Assembly: GCA_963422465.1 (NCBI GenBank)
Contig: OY730175.1
Coordinates: forward strand, 1,054,001 to 1,118,000
Length of the DNA stretch: 64,000 bases
Origin: Lichina pygmaea
Taxonomy: Eukaryota > Ascomycota > Lichinomycetes > Lichinales > Lichinaceae
Reading direction: 5' to 3'
Below the pieces are notes generated by a model. It did no database searches. It had not been told where the DNA came from and saw nothing but the letters and a program-made list of their open reading frames with translations. This document shows positions 11,018 through 22,987 of this stretch, piece by piece (position 1 is the first letter of the stretch; each line of letters starts with the position of its first letter). Position numbers and translations under genes: made by a program.

Positions 11018-12110
11018 TTTTTGATTTGATTCTTACACTGTTTGTAGCTTTACAGCCATGCAGATCTTCCAGCTAATAGTGAACTTCTTCAGAAAACCTT
11101 TAAAGGAATAAAAACTGAAGACAGGGAGGTGACTAGAAAGTGTAGCAAAAGGAAATCTTGTAGTGTCTGGTAGGAAAGTCAGGGACTCCAGCTCTGAAAA
11201 GAAAACTTGCTAGACCAATTCTCCCAGTTCTGGTTTGCAGTAGTAGACTTGCCTCAGCTTTCTGTAGCTCTTTGTAGAGCTTTAGGTTGTTGTAGTGAGG
11301 TTTTTGGCAAAACACCTGCCATCCAGCATAGCCTTTTCTTTTCTTCTCCTCCCATTGGTTTTCCCACTCTTTAGTAAAGAGTATTTGTAGTTCTTTCTTT
11401 GAACTAGCCTGGTTAGTAGTTATTTGACTTAACCAAGTGAACTTCCAATTAGGAGAGATAGTTGAGCATTTCTTTAAAGGTTTCCTCAGTGAAGAAGCAT
11501 AGGAAGAAATAGTAGAAAAGGTACTGTCAAGAAAGTCTTTCAGAGAGGAGGTTTGGATAGAAGATAGAAAACAAGCTGTGCGAAATTTAAAATAGAGATC
11601 TAGAGGTAAAAGAAAAAGCTCACTCTCTAATAGAAAAGAAGGAGTGGCTTTGAAAGCACCCCCAATAAGTCTCAGACATTTGTTTTGGAATATGATAAGA
11701 GAGGAAATATTAGAGGATTTTCTGAGTGGGTTGAACCAAATTCCCACTGCATAGCTCAGTACAGATCTGAGTATTGCAGTGTACACAAGGCGTGCTGTGA
11801 GAACTGGAAAGCCCCAGGTGGAGTAAGAGGTTCTAGAAAGAGAAGATAGTGCTTTTTGTGCTTTTTGAAGAATAATTCTCTGGTGTTTGTGCCAGTGGAG
11901 TTTGGCATCCAGGTACACTCCCAATACTCGCACTTCTTCTTTTGGTTTTAGAATCACATTCCCAAGTCTAAGCTTGAGCTGCAGATTGTCTGATCTTCTT
12001 CTGGAAAAATGAAGTATTTCATATTTCTCAGGAGAGAAGACCATTCCATGTCTTGCAGCCCAAGATAGACATTTAAGATGTGTATTCTTCAACTTCAGAA
12101 GGTTGCTTTT
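11018..12110 (-). mobile_element. LINE fragment, C-terminal ORF2 and 3' end
   Basis: This minus-strand fragment begins (on the + strand) with TTTTTTGATTTGATTC, the complement of an A-rich tail, and carries the family's 3' UTR also seen at 23.72-23.9 kb. Coding part 11133 to about 12110: RT C-terminal block (CLSWAARHGMVFSPEKYEI, then VRVLGVYLDAKLHWHKH), a long connector, and the Tad-type end block GRIGLASFLFRAGVPDF. The frame is open for more than 300 codons without a stop. It could be the 3' part of the same insertion as the minus-strand pieces at 13.2-14.3 and 19.6-21.2 kb, in which case the RT core has been replaced by the GC-rich segment in between. Confidence 0.8.
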
Positions 12111-13224
12111 AAGCCACAGTCGTACTATGCCAGAACATAGTGTAGAGTTGGCACCCCCCCACAGGGTCTCTACCACGCTTTCCCACAGTCCTGAGGTCTC
12201 TTGCACTCCGCCGTACGTGCTCACCCCTGGGATCCTGCTTCAGAGCGCTGGGTCACCAGCCCAGAGCCCACGCTCCAACTGTAGTTTGCTCCCTGAGCTT
12301 GTTGTTTGCAGCCTAAGCCTGCACTCTGTACGAACCGGCATGCGCATCTGTCCTCTCGGGCCATATAGACAGTCTTGTAGTAGGCCCAGGCCCTACCTCC
12401 GTCACTGCCATTATATGCCACGCCTCGCAGTTGTTAACTGTTTTGTGTTACCTTCGCAGATCTCTTGTACGAAGGCCGACCATGCCTCGCAGGCCTTACA
12501 GACCCTGCAGGCCGTGCCAGCACCTGCAGGGCCACCTTTCCAGCCCACTAACCAAGTAGGGAGGAGTTCTCCTTGGTCCGCTGTCACCTGTGGGGCCCCG
12601 GTTGCACCTGTTGGCCCACTGGATAACCCAGTCCCCTGGCCCCAGATTGTGGATCGTACGAAGAGACTTCGTGGCAAGGCCTTAGGCAAAACCATCAAGC
12701 CAGCACTTTGGCTATCACACGGCCCTTAGGCACTGGAGTGGCGATGTCTCCTCGTACGACCACTCTCCTTCTTTAACAGGTGGTCTGCGTTCGATTAACA
12801 ACACCGCGGTGCCAAGGCCACTCCCCCCCTAGCAGATCCTCACGTGTTAGCTGGAGACTCTGCTAGGAGGGTGACATGATGAGAACTCCTCTCGACTACT
12901 CCAGAGGTGCCCTATCAGACACCTAGACTTCACATCCACCAGCTGTGGGGCTGGCTTCGGGCTGTAGTGTACACGGTAGTCGTCTGTCAGGTGGTTTTCA
13001 TCTCCCAAGCTTGGTCGCAGTCCTCTGTTCTGCTGTAGCTGTTTCACGGGAGTGTCCAGGGTGCCTGCGCGACACCTCCAGTGGCCTGTCGCTCCGCAAC
13101 ACCAGCAGCTCGACTGGTGACTTGATTAGCTCTCGGTGCAGCGACTACGAGCAGCCTGGGAAGCCGCCCGCCATCGACTGCCCCGAGGTTCCCAGCCTGC
13201 ACCACGTGGAGGTTCGAGTTGTTG
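12111..13224. other. GC-rich segment of unknown origin between two LINE parts
   Basis: About 1.1 kb of markedly higher GC sits between minus-strand endonuclease and minus-strand RT C-terminal sequence. No RT can be read in it. On the minus strand one frame near 13.05-13.10 kb has a knuckle-like C-x2-C-G-x2-G-H run (CWCCGATGHW), and an open frame covers 12411-12698. These hint at a fragment of another element's gag, but the evidence is thin. I see no terminal repeats or target duplication. Confidence 0.35.
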
Positions 13225-14254
13225 CAGGCCAGAAAAGATTAGAGAGTTAGAAAGAGAAGAAGATATAAAGGAAAGATCAATAGGTGAACAGGGTTTGTGG
13301 GAAAGAGATCTAGCTCTTGTGGGTGTAAAAGGTGCAATAGCTAACTCCAGATTTGAGTTTTTCATTAGAGTTTGGAACTTGTGTGCAGTGTCAGAATATA
13401 GTCTTCTTTTCTTTGACCAGTCAGGGTGGTGAAGATTTGAGTCTGTAAGAAGAATATGCTGCCCTTTTGCTTGTAAAGCATTTTGGAGTAGACAGAGAAG
13501 AGCTTCTGATGCTTGTAGGTAGTTCTCTTGACTTGAGGGAGTGAAGTATAGATTATGCACCCACAGAGAAGTAGAGGTGTTTTCCAGATGAATTTCAAGA
13601 GAAACAAAGTCTTTACTCCAGAAAGTAGGGTGGAGAGATGACAGATTCAGGTTTTTGTTAATAAGAAAAAGAGTTCTACCAATCTCTAGAGAATATAAAG
13701 GAAGAAAAGAAGAAAAAACAGTTGAGGTGCTGGTTTGAAGGTGAGGATTCTTCCAGAGTTCTTGAAGTGCAATAATATCTACTTCTTGAAGAGTTGGGGT
13801 TGCTAGAAGTAGCTCTTGGACTGATTGGCTTTTCTGCACATTGTATTGAAGAAGTGTGAACTTTGTATTCTTCATGTAGACATTTCATCTTCAAAGATCT
13901 TGAAGGGGTTGACTGACTGCTTTCCCCCTGTGTTTGTTGATCTTGTAGACAGAATTTGCACTTCTGGAGACCCTCCTCTGAGTCTCTCTGAGCTTCTAGT
14001 TGGCTCTGTGGTTTTCCGTCTTTTTCCCCCTGGAAGAGTCTGTATGAAGGGGAAAGTAACTGGAGACTGTGTGACTGGGACAGTGGTAGCAGTGGAGATC
14101 TCATACTTCCCTGGGCGGGAAATCCATGCCTCTCTTGCCTTCTTGACTGCTTCTTGGCGTACTGGGCATGTGCTAGCCCAGGCTGGGTGAGCTCCTTTGC
14201 AGTTGCTGCATTTTGGCTTTAGCAGTTGCTCAGGGATTTGGCAGGTTCTTCTTT
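13225..14254 (-). mobile_element. LINE copy 2, ORF1 end and ORF2 endonuclease
   Basis: Minus-strand continuation of the LINE at 19.59-21.23 kb; the two were separated by insertion of a Gypsy element. ORF1 ends with a knuckle block just inside the Gypsy border. ORF2 starts at 13875 (MKNTKFTLLQYNVQKSQ) and reads through the endonuclease motifs NVQKS, LQELW (the usual catalytic block is LQEPW; Glu is kept) and LLTDSNLHHPDW to about 13225, where homology stops at the GC-rich segment. The frame is intact over about 220 codons. Confidence 0.85.
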
Positions 14255-14259
14255 CATGC

Positions 14260-14533
14260 TGTCACGGTTCTGGCCCAGTTGCATATCTGGCACAAGTCAC
14301 GCACCTTGCCGGGAAGTTCCATCTGCACTGTTGCCTGTTTGCTCCGCCGTTGCCTGATCCCCTGCCTATAAGAACTTCTCCTGCTCCCCCAGCTTCTTCT
14401 CTTCTTTTCTCTTTTTCTTCCTTCCTTGTCTTTCGTCTTGTACATCAATCCAAGTCTCAAGTCTCAAGCCAAGTCAGGTCAAGGTTACTGAATCAGTTAG
14501 GCTTGAGTTCTGCTCTGCCATTGCCTTGTCACA
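14260..14533 (+). repeat. 5' LTR of Gypsy family 1
   Basis: 274 bp from TGTCACGG to GTCACA. It contains a GCCTATAAGAAC TATA-like box and a long CT-rich stretch. The partner LTR is at 19310-19583. Confidence 0.93.
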
Positions 14534-17500
14534 CTACGAAAGACCTACCCAACCATAACACACTTCACCAAGCCACGTTCACGTCCTTGTCATGTCTCAA
14601 CAACCAGACCAAGCCATGCCAGTTGCTGGAAATGACGAGTTCCTTCGCAACATGTTTGCAGAGTTCATGCGAATTCAAGCTACTAACACTACTCCCAAGT
14701 CCAAGTCCGAACGCACTGCTGACCCAGAGATCTTCAGTGGCGATGGCGGAAACACAGAAATCACGCATGAGAAGCTTGAGAGCTTCATCACATCACTGTC
14801 ACTCAAGATGACACTCAACACTGACCGGTACCCCACGGAAACATCGCAGATTGCGTACGTCTTTTCACGCACAACTGGCACTGCGCAGTCCTACATCTCA
14901 GCTAAGATCACGGCTGGCCAGTACATTGACTGGCACGACATTGTCCAAGATCTCCGGAACGCCTTCTCCGACCCAGACCCAGAGTTCCTAGCTCAGAGGA
15001 AGCTCATCACCTTACGTCAGGCCAACCGTTCCTTTGCCGAGTTCTTCACAGAGTTCAATCGGTATGCTCCACGCACAGGCTTCAACGACAAGGCCTTGAA
15101 GTGCCATCTTCGATGCGCTGTCTCTGAAGAGCTTGCCAAGCAGCTTGTCAGCATCAACCTCAAGGACATCAGCTATCAGAAGCTTGTTGAGGAATGCCAG
15201 CTGCAGGACAACCAGTTGCGTGCCACTTCTGCCAACTCTCGCCGTCCACGTCAAGCACCTCCCACCCAAGCCTCAGTTCCACGGTCAGGAGCTTCAGTTC
15301 TGCGTCCAGGGTTCATCAAGCCAGCCTTCACGCCACAGCCACCAAGTCCTACTATGGATCTCAGCCACTCTAAGCTGACACCAGAAGAGCGAGAACGTCG
15401 CCGAAGCAAAGACCTCTGCTTCTACTGTGGGAACCAAGGTCACGTCTCAACCTTCTGTCCAGTGAAAAGCATGCCTGTTGTTGCCACCACCACAACCACC
15501 ACCAAGTCTGCCACTGTTGAGACTACTCCAGAGTCGGAAAACAAGTAGTCCTTGGTCATCGTCACACCCAAGGACATGAAAAGGATCTCCATGTTGGCTA
15601 TCTGTCTCCAGACCAGCAATTGGACAGCAAGTGCTTGTTTCTTCCTTGTATCCTAGATGGGAAATTCAAGTGCAATGCTCTTATTGACTCTGGCTGTTCA
15701 GCATTTGGCTGCATTGGTGCTTCCTTTGCGCAATCTCTTCACCAAGAACCTCTCCCCTACCCACGCACATTGCGATCGTTTGATGGCAAGACGTCACAAA
15801 CCACGCATCTCACCAAGACAATCATGACCACAGCACATGGTGTGCACCAGGAAGAAGTCTCTCTCTTTGTGTCTCCTGGTCTTCACTATGATGTGATTCT
15901 GGGGATGCCATGGCTCCAGAAGCACGGGCCACACATTGATTGGGCAAACACCTCAATCATGTTCAAGTCAGATCACTGCCGATCTGCATGCCTCAAGTCA
16001 AACAATGGCTATCCAATCTCTTTGGATCTTGAAGCCAAGACGTCTGCTGGAAAGCCTCAGGATCCCAAGCCTCTTTCTGCCACGCCAATCCCCATCAATG
16101 CTGCCGCATTTTCTCTCCTTGCTGCCAAGCCAGATCACCAGGTGTTCAGTGTTTCTCTGAGAGACATTGAGCAGGCGTTGAAGCCAAAGAAGCGCGTGGA
16201 TCCTGCCACACTTCTCCCTGCTCAGTACCACAAGTTCCTGGACGTCTTCAGCAAGGATGACGCTGACAAGCTTCCTCCTCTACGCCCAGGAGTTGACCAC
16301 GAGATCAAGATGGAACCAGGAACCCAGGCACCCTCTGGACCTCTGTACGGCATGAGCAGAGAAGAACTTGAAGTTCTCAAGAAGTACCTGACAGAGAACC
16401 TGAACAAGGGCTTCATTCGAGCATCTTCATCACCTGCTGCTGCACCAGTCCTCTTTGTCAAGAAGCCAGGAGGTGGATTGCATTTCTGTGTAGACTACAG
16501 AGCACTCAACACCATCACCATCAAGAACTGTTACCCCCTACCACTGATCCGGGAGATGTTGGACCAGCTTTGCAAAGCTGTGTGGTACACCAAGCTTGAC
16601 ATTGTTGGTGCCTTCAACCGTATCCGGATGAAGGAAGGTGAAGAATGGAAGACTGCGTTCCGCACACGCTCAGACCTCTACGAATACCTTGTCATGCCCT
16701 TTGGTCTTGCCAATGCTCCAAGCATGTTCCAGAACTACATCAATAATGTTTTGGGACCTGACATCCTTGACGTCTTTGGCACTGCCTATGTGGATGACAT
16801 CCTTGTCTACAGTCAGACACTCAAGGAACACCGGAAGCATGTCAAGCTTGTTCTCAGTCGACTACAAGACGCAAGCCTGCAAGTTGACATCTCCAAGTGT
16901 GACTTTGAAGTGCATCAAGTCAAGTACCTTGGCCTCATCATTCAGTCTGCCACTGAAGATGGCTGACCCAGATCTGTGAGCATGGACCCAGCCAAGACTG
17001 ATGCCATCAAGGAGTGGAATCCTCCTGCCAGTCTCAAGGAAGTGCAGAGCTTCATTACCTTTGCAAACTTCTACCGCCGGTTCATCAAAGACTTTGCCAA
17101 GCTTGCATCCCCGCTCACAGCTCTGACCAAGAAGAATGTTGCCTTCAAGTGGGAAACCCCAGAGCAGTGCTTGTTCGAAAGCATCAAGAAGGCGTTCAGC
17201 ACTGCACCCATCCTGCAGCACTTTGATCCGGAGAAGGAGTGTGTTGTTGAGACTGACGCTTCTGACTACGTCTCTGGTGCTGTCCTGTCACAGCCAGATC
17301 ATGAAGCAGTTCTACGCCCTGTTGCCTTCTTGTCACGCCGCCACCTGCCGGCAGAATGCAACTACAAGATCTACAACAAAGAGTTGCTGGCAATTGTCCG
17401 TGCCTTTGAAGAATGGCGAGCAGAGCTTGAAGGATCTCCAGAACCTGTCAAAGTGATCTCTGATCACAAGAACTTGGAGTACTTCATGTCGTCAAAGCGC

Positions 17501-19309
17501 CTTTCCTGCCGTCAAGCCCGTTGGAGCGAGTTCTTGTCACGCTTCAATTTCAAGATCAGCTACCGTCCAGGCAGTCAGTGCAAGGCCGACACCCTCACTC
17601 GACGTTCCCAAGACCTCCCGTCAGACAGTGATCCCTGTCAAGACTTCAGGGAGCAAGTTGTCCTCAAGCCCAAGAATCTTGCACTTTCAGAGGTTTAAGT
17701 CAAGCCCATCCAGATCCTGAGATGTTCAGAAGCTGCACCAGTTGACACTGAACCTGATGCTACACCTCTTTCAGACGTCATCCAAGCTGCCTATAACAAC
17801 CTTGCTGAAGGTGATCCAGTGGTAACAGTGTCACAGATGCTAAGGGGTGGTGTCAGGCACAGTCGAGAAGTGTCTCTCTCAGACTGCAGCTTGGAAAATG
17901 ACTGTCTCTTCTACAAGAACTGACTCTGGATCCCTGAGAACGATGAGCTACGCCTACGCCTGTTCCAAGAAGCCCATGACCAAGCAATGGCTGGCCACAC
18001 TGGGATTGCCAAGACCCACAATCTTCTGTCTCGTTAGTACTATTGGCCAAAGATGGTGAACATCATACAGCAGTACATCAGGAATTGTCATGTCTGCTCT
18101 CGAGCAAAGCCTGCCCGTGATCGCCAAGGAGAGCTGCTGTCTCTTCCCGTGCCTCAGCAACGTTGGCAGGATCTGGCTATGGATTTCATTACTGACTTGC
18201 CCAAGTCAAGAGATACCTGCTTCCCTGGTGCCAAGCACATCTGGGTCATCACTGACCGTCTCACCAAAGAACACCACTTTGTGCCATGTGCTGAGATGAC
18301 AACCTCACATCTTGTCCGGATGTTCATCCAGTTTGTTGTCCGTACCCATGGCTTACCCAGGAGTATTGTCTCAGACAGAGGAGGTCAGTTTGTCAGCTCA
18401 TTCTGGAAAGCACTCTGTGCCCATCTTGATGTCATGCTACGACTATCCTCAGGACACCACCCAGAGACAGATGGTCAGACAGAACGAGAGAATCAGGAGC
18501 TTGAACGCTACCTGAGATCCTATGTCAACTATCTCCAAGATGACTGGGTCCAATGGCTTCCTCTGGCAGAGTTCACGCAGAACAACTCCCAGTCTGATTC
18601 CTCTGGCATGTCACTGTTCTTTGCCAACAAAGGGTTCCATCCACGGCTCAGCATCACACCCACGAGTGAAGCCTGCAACCAAGATGCTATGGAAATCTCT
18701 GGAGAAATGACGCAGATTCTGGAACAGTTGCAAGCGGAACTCCGACTATCCCAGGAAGCTCAAGCTCACGCCGCCAATTTGCATCAAGTCCCGTCACTGT
18801 CCTATCAAACTGGAGATCTTGTTTGGCTGAATACCAAGAACATCAGGACACGCCACCCATGCAAAAAGCTTGACGACAAGTGGATTGGACTATTCAAGGT
18901 GTTGAAGACAGTCGGAAGCCGTGCCTGCCATCTGGAGCTTCCACACACTCTCAAGATCCACCCTGTCTTTCATGTTTCCCTTCTACGTCTGACACCTGCT
19001 AATCCTATCCCTGGCCAATCAAATGAACACCCTGGCCCTGTCATTGGTCAAGACACAGATGAAGAGTTCCAGGTTGAAGAAATCCTTGACTCCAAGCCAG
19101 CAACGTCTTGACAGAAGTTCAAGTACCTGGTCAAATGGTCCGGATGGCCAATTGAAGATGCCACTGAAGAGCCTATTGAGCATCTTGACAACGCCAAAGA
19201 CGCCATCTACAACTTCCATGAGAAATACCCAAAGAAACCACAGCCACGGAACTACGCCCACGAGCGGCCTGAGGCTCACAGGAGTTCGCGATGTGAAGGA
19301 GGGGGGTAA

Positions 19310-19583
19310 TGTCACGGTTCTGGCCCAGTTGCATATCTGGCACAAGTCACGCACCTTGCCGGGAAGTTCCATCTGCACTGTTGCCTGTTTGCTCCGCCGT
19401 TGCCTGATCCCCTGCCTATAAGAACTTCTCCTGCTCCCCCAGCTTCTTCTCTTCTTTTCTCTTTTTCTTCCTTCCTCGTCTTTCGTCTTGTACATCAATC
19501 CAAGTCTCAAGTCTCAAGCCAAGTCAGGTCAAGGTTACTGAATCAGTTAGGCTTGAGTTCTGCTCTGCCATTGCCTCGTCACA
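19310..19583 (+). repeat. 3' LTR of Gypsy family 1
   Basis: 274 bp, almost identical to the LTR at 14260-14533 (about 2 differences by eye, both transitions). Confidence 0.93.
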
Positions 19584-19588
19584 CATGC

Positions 19589-21229
19589 TGGCCTCCACAG
19601 ACACCACATACAGCTTGATTCCTGCACAGGCGAGCTTGGTGTCCATACCCAAAGCACTTGAAGCATTGTGCCACCACTGTGTTAGCCAGAAAAGGCTCTG
19701 CCTCATGCAATCTGTGGCCCAGCACTACTCCACTCTCAATTAGAAGATTGGCCTGTTCCGGGGTGGCCAGATCCAGGTGGAGTGAAGTAACTGGTTTCTT
19801 TTGAGCTATAGCCTTCTTTGACCAGTAGGCTCTTAGAATAGTGATTTGCTTGCTCAGGGATGGGTTGCTGTTCTGGATAGTCTGGCGAGTTTTTTCCAGG
19901 TTTTCTGGCTGGATGTCTGTGGTTCTGACTCCATGAATCAACACTGGGAATCTCTTGGGTTGGATAGTTGCTTCCTTAGTAAAAATAGCTGATATCCAGG
20001 CAGAGTCTTTCTCCAGAAAACTCTTAGTCTCTTGGGTTTCAGTGTTAATAAGAATGTCCCCTGAGGGAAGTTTTCTCACTGCTCTGACTTGTTTATTATA
20101 GGGACTGGGGAGTCTGTCTTGGAGAGCTTGAAAAAGCTGGATGTGAGTCCTGTTGGCCATATCAGGTGTCTGGTTACCAGGGTGGACAAGAACTTCCTTC
20201 AGAATCCTTGGAGCTAGAGGGATTTGAGCTGGGATATGTTTCTGAACAGCCTGGGCATATGATGGCTTAGATTCTTGCTTGTCTAGCCGCTTGCTAATAT
20301 TCTCCAGCTCCTGGAAAATCTTGTTGGTCAGACCAGTGGGGAGAGACTGGGGTTTGGCGGACTGGGCTTCATTAGTACAAGAGTTTTTCTTAATATTCTC
20401 CCAGCTTTTCAGTACAGATTCTGGGGTAGCTTGAGTCTTGAGCCATGAGTCCAGTAGGTTGTAGTCATTCTGGAGAGCTGGATAGGGGGTAGAAGAACTA
20501 GGCTGAGTACCAGCAGAACTGGGAGCTGGCATTGTTGGAGAAGGTGTTGTTTTTCTGGTAGTGTTCTGGGAGAAGTCCGGTTTCTTCTTTTTGACAGGCA
20601 TAGGGTAGGTAACCTGCATAGTGGGTTGTTCACAAAGGGTCACCTGGTTCCTAGCAGTAATTGCACAATCCTGGGACCACTCCCCAAGACTGTACTTTCC
20701 TGGGCAGTCTTTTCCAACTAGACTAGGGAAATCTGGCTGTATTAACTCAAGCTGGAGACCACACTCCCTGCCTGAGCTTTCCTAGAGTTTTTCAACTCTA
20801 CCAGCACTAGAGGCAAGCTCTAAACCATTTCTCTTATCCTGGGAGCCCTGATCTCCTTGATGCTAGATGTTTCTCTTGAGAGAAGTTCAAGCTGTTATCT
20901 GTCTGACTGGGAGTACTTGCTCAATCCTGGGACCACACCCCAAGACTGAGTGTTCCTAGGTAATTGGGGCCTGTCCCCAGTCTTTCAGAATCCCACTGGC
21001 CACTCTCTGCCTTGTTATAGATAGTCTGTTGGTTGTTGAAGTTGAAGATCGAAGATTCAGAGATCACAACTTTTGACAAACAAGCTGGGTTACCCAAAGT
21101 GATGGGTTTTCACCTTAAGGTTTTGGTGGTTCCCAACAGATACTCGCTTGGTTTCCAGAACTTCTGACAAAGTCCGGTGATTATCAGAAGTGATGGTCCT
21201 TGAACGTAGTGGTACTGGGAAGAGTTTTT
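19589..21229 (-). mobile_element. LINE copy 2, 5' UTR and most of ORF1
   Basis: ORF1 start is best placed at 20601 on the minus strand (MPVKKKKPDFSQNT), by analogy with the start in copy 1; the frame is open a further 14 codons upstream. Readable without interruption for about 340 codons to CGVCGGQHV, where the Gypsy target site lies. Motifs: coiled-coil-like ELENISKRLDKQESKPSYAQ, conserved block TSLHLDLATPEQANLLIE, and knuckles CFKCFGYGHQARLC and CGVCGG. The 5' UTR (20644 to about 21229) matches 8.19-8.87 kb in reverse complement. Confidence 0.88.
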
Positions 21230-21231
21230 TG

Positions 21232-21280
21232 TACTGAATCAGTTAGGCTCGAGTTCTGCTCTGCTATTGCCTCGTCACAT
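21232..21280 (+). repeat. LTR end fragment (Gypsy family 1)
   Basis: The last ~49 bases of the family-1 LTR (ACTGAATCAGTTAGGCTCGA to GTCACA) lie directly against the 5' end of LINE copy 2. The rest of this LTR is absent. Confidence 0.8.
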
Positions 21281-22083
21281 ATGTCAACTATCAACAGGAT
21301 GATTGGGTGGAACTGTTGCCAATAGCTCAGTTTGCATACAACAATCAGTAGTATAGCATGACAGGCACAAAACTGTTCTTTGCAAACTATAGCAGACACC
21401 CCCACTGGGAAGTAACAGTGGCTGGAAGTGGCACTTCAACAAACATCAAAAAACTTACTGCTATACATGAGGAAATGAAGACTACAATTGAATCTGCACA
21501 ACAAGTGATAAGTCACTATCTAAATAGCAAAAAGTTGAAGAGACCAACCCTGGAGAAAGAGGATAAGGTCTATTTGTCAACAAAAAACCTGCACTTGAAG
21601 TGACCAAGCAAGAAGCTGGATCATGTACAAATCAGACTATTTAAGATTGAGAAATGCACTGGAGAAGTCAACTACTGACTGAGACTGCCAAAGAAGGTAC
21701 AGATACACCAAGTATTCCATGTCTCACTGCTCAAGCCAGCACCCAGTGATATGAAAATCAAAACAGAATAGTACTTCAAGGATGATAAAGAAGAGTACAG
21801 TGTTGAAAGAATCCTAGACAGCTGAAGGAACAGACAGAAGATTAAGTACCTGGTCAAATAGTTAGAGTATGAAGACAAAGAGAACTTGTGGGAACCCACT
21901 GAGAACTTCAGCTCTGTGATGAACCCAAAGCTGCAGGATTTTCACTGAGAAAACCCACAGAAGCCAGGACTGACAGAGACAAAGGCCTGATAGAAGCCAA
22001 AGTCTCCAAGGAGAAAAGATTGTCCAGAGACAGTGGAGACACCACATGCAGAGCCTCCTGCTTGAGAGCCTCTTAGTCCTTGA

Positions 22084-22370
22084 TTACAGTAAGCTCACAC
22101 TTGATAGTGTCACCCTTCTTCTTGGACAACAAGCCCAGTTGCTTGTGAAGACAAAGCTGGCAAGGAAGAAGCCTTGATATTTGTTTGTTGATATCTTGCA
22201 ACTGAGCCTTGAGCTGGGTGCACTCAAGCTCCATCTTTTCCTATTCTGATTCTGCAAGATGAAGATCACAGCAGTGACTCTCCTTAATGCACTGACCACA
22301 AGATGTGGACTCTGAGCTGACAACACACTTGGTGTGGTCATAACAACATGCACTGTATGAAACTTTGGAT
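22084..22370 (-). other. Antisense Cys-rich, coiled-coil-like frame in decayed Gypsy
   Basis: The minus strand between integrase and 3' LTR holds a Cys-rich block (KCVVSSESTSCGQC) followed by a Leu/Gln-rich helical stretch (ELECTQLKAQLQDINKQ). A comparable arrangement lies at the same place, also antisense, in the element at 25.0-31.6 kb. The frame is broken; I describe it only as a fossil part of the element. Confidence 0.5.
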
Positions 22371-22490
22371 ATCTTGCCTATCTTGCCAACACAAGAACTG
22401 AGAGCTCCACAGTAGTTATTGTGAGATGTCTGGGGTATGGTAAGAGAAGTGAGAGGATCTGGGGACAGAACCTTTAGAGGGAGGGGATGG

Positions 22491-22987
22491 TGTTAAGACC
22501 CAGGCTGGAACAGCTGAGCTGACCTAAGCAAGTGTACAGAGGTACACAGAATAATGTTCACCCAACCCAGTGGCAGAGGTGGCAGAGGTGTAACTATCTC
22601 TGCCAACTCTACCACACAGAAAGCTGATACCTCTCAGGAAGGACTCCCCCCCTCAGGCTTCTGTATATAAGAGAACCCAGATAGCCAGGGAGAATAGCTC
22701 TCCAGGCTGAACAACAAGTACAAACAACAATAGCAAGAGAGTTACCCCACTTGCTATTCATCTATTGAGTCCCTGCCCTCCTTGGTCAAGACATGCAGAC
22801 CACCCACATTCTGTGTGAACATGGACTGGCCCTTAACACAGAGCCAGAAGTGCCTGCAGTGGATGTGTAGGTTCATTGATCACTGAGGATTCTAATCCTC
22901 AGTGAGAAGCTGCTAAGTAGAGCTGCTAAGCTAAGCAGATGACTAAGTGCAGTCAGGTGACATGGGGTGGCTTGGTCACTTGTGACA
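22491..22987 (+). repeat. LTR of Gypsy family 2
   Basis: Begins TGTTAAGACC after a purine tract and ends near TTGTGACA. It contains CTGTATATAAGAG as a likely TATA box. Its last ~130 bases (around the TGAGGATTCTAATCCTCA palindrome) match 35128-35253. Confidence 0.65.

Larger units (their letters stand above)
14255..19588 (+). mobile_element. Gypsy-type LTR retrotransposon, nearly whole, recent
   Basis: Element 14260-19583 with a 5-bp target duplication CATGC on both sides (14255-14259, 19584-19588). Two 274-bp LTRs (TG..CA) differ by only about 2 bases, so the insertion is young. Parts in order: gag with a capsid-like region and one CCHC knuckle (about 14.59-15.55 kb), aspartic protease with DSG (about 15.68), reverse transcriptase with YVDD (about 16.4-16.95), RNase H (about 17.2-17.6), integrase (about 18.06-18.85) and a C-terminal chromodomain-like block (about 19.06-19.23). 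A purine tract (AAGGAGGGGGG) precedes the 3' LTR. It looks nearly whole, with roughly three or four breaks. It is inserted in ORF1 of a minus-strand LINE. Confidence 0.93.
21281..22987 (+). mobile_element. Decayed Gypsy element (3' part) with LTR
   Basis: Remains of a second Gypsy family: integrase C-terminal region and chromodomain-type block (about 21.28-22.02 kb), a segment with an antisense Cys-rich frame (22.08-22.37 kb), a purine tract (AGAGGGAGGGGA, about 22475-22487) and a ~497-bp LTR (22491-22987). The 5' half is missing. It is broken, with about ten interruptions, and clearly older than the element at 14.26-19.58 kb. Confidence 0.75.
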
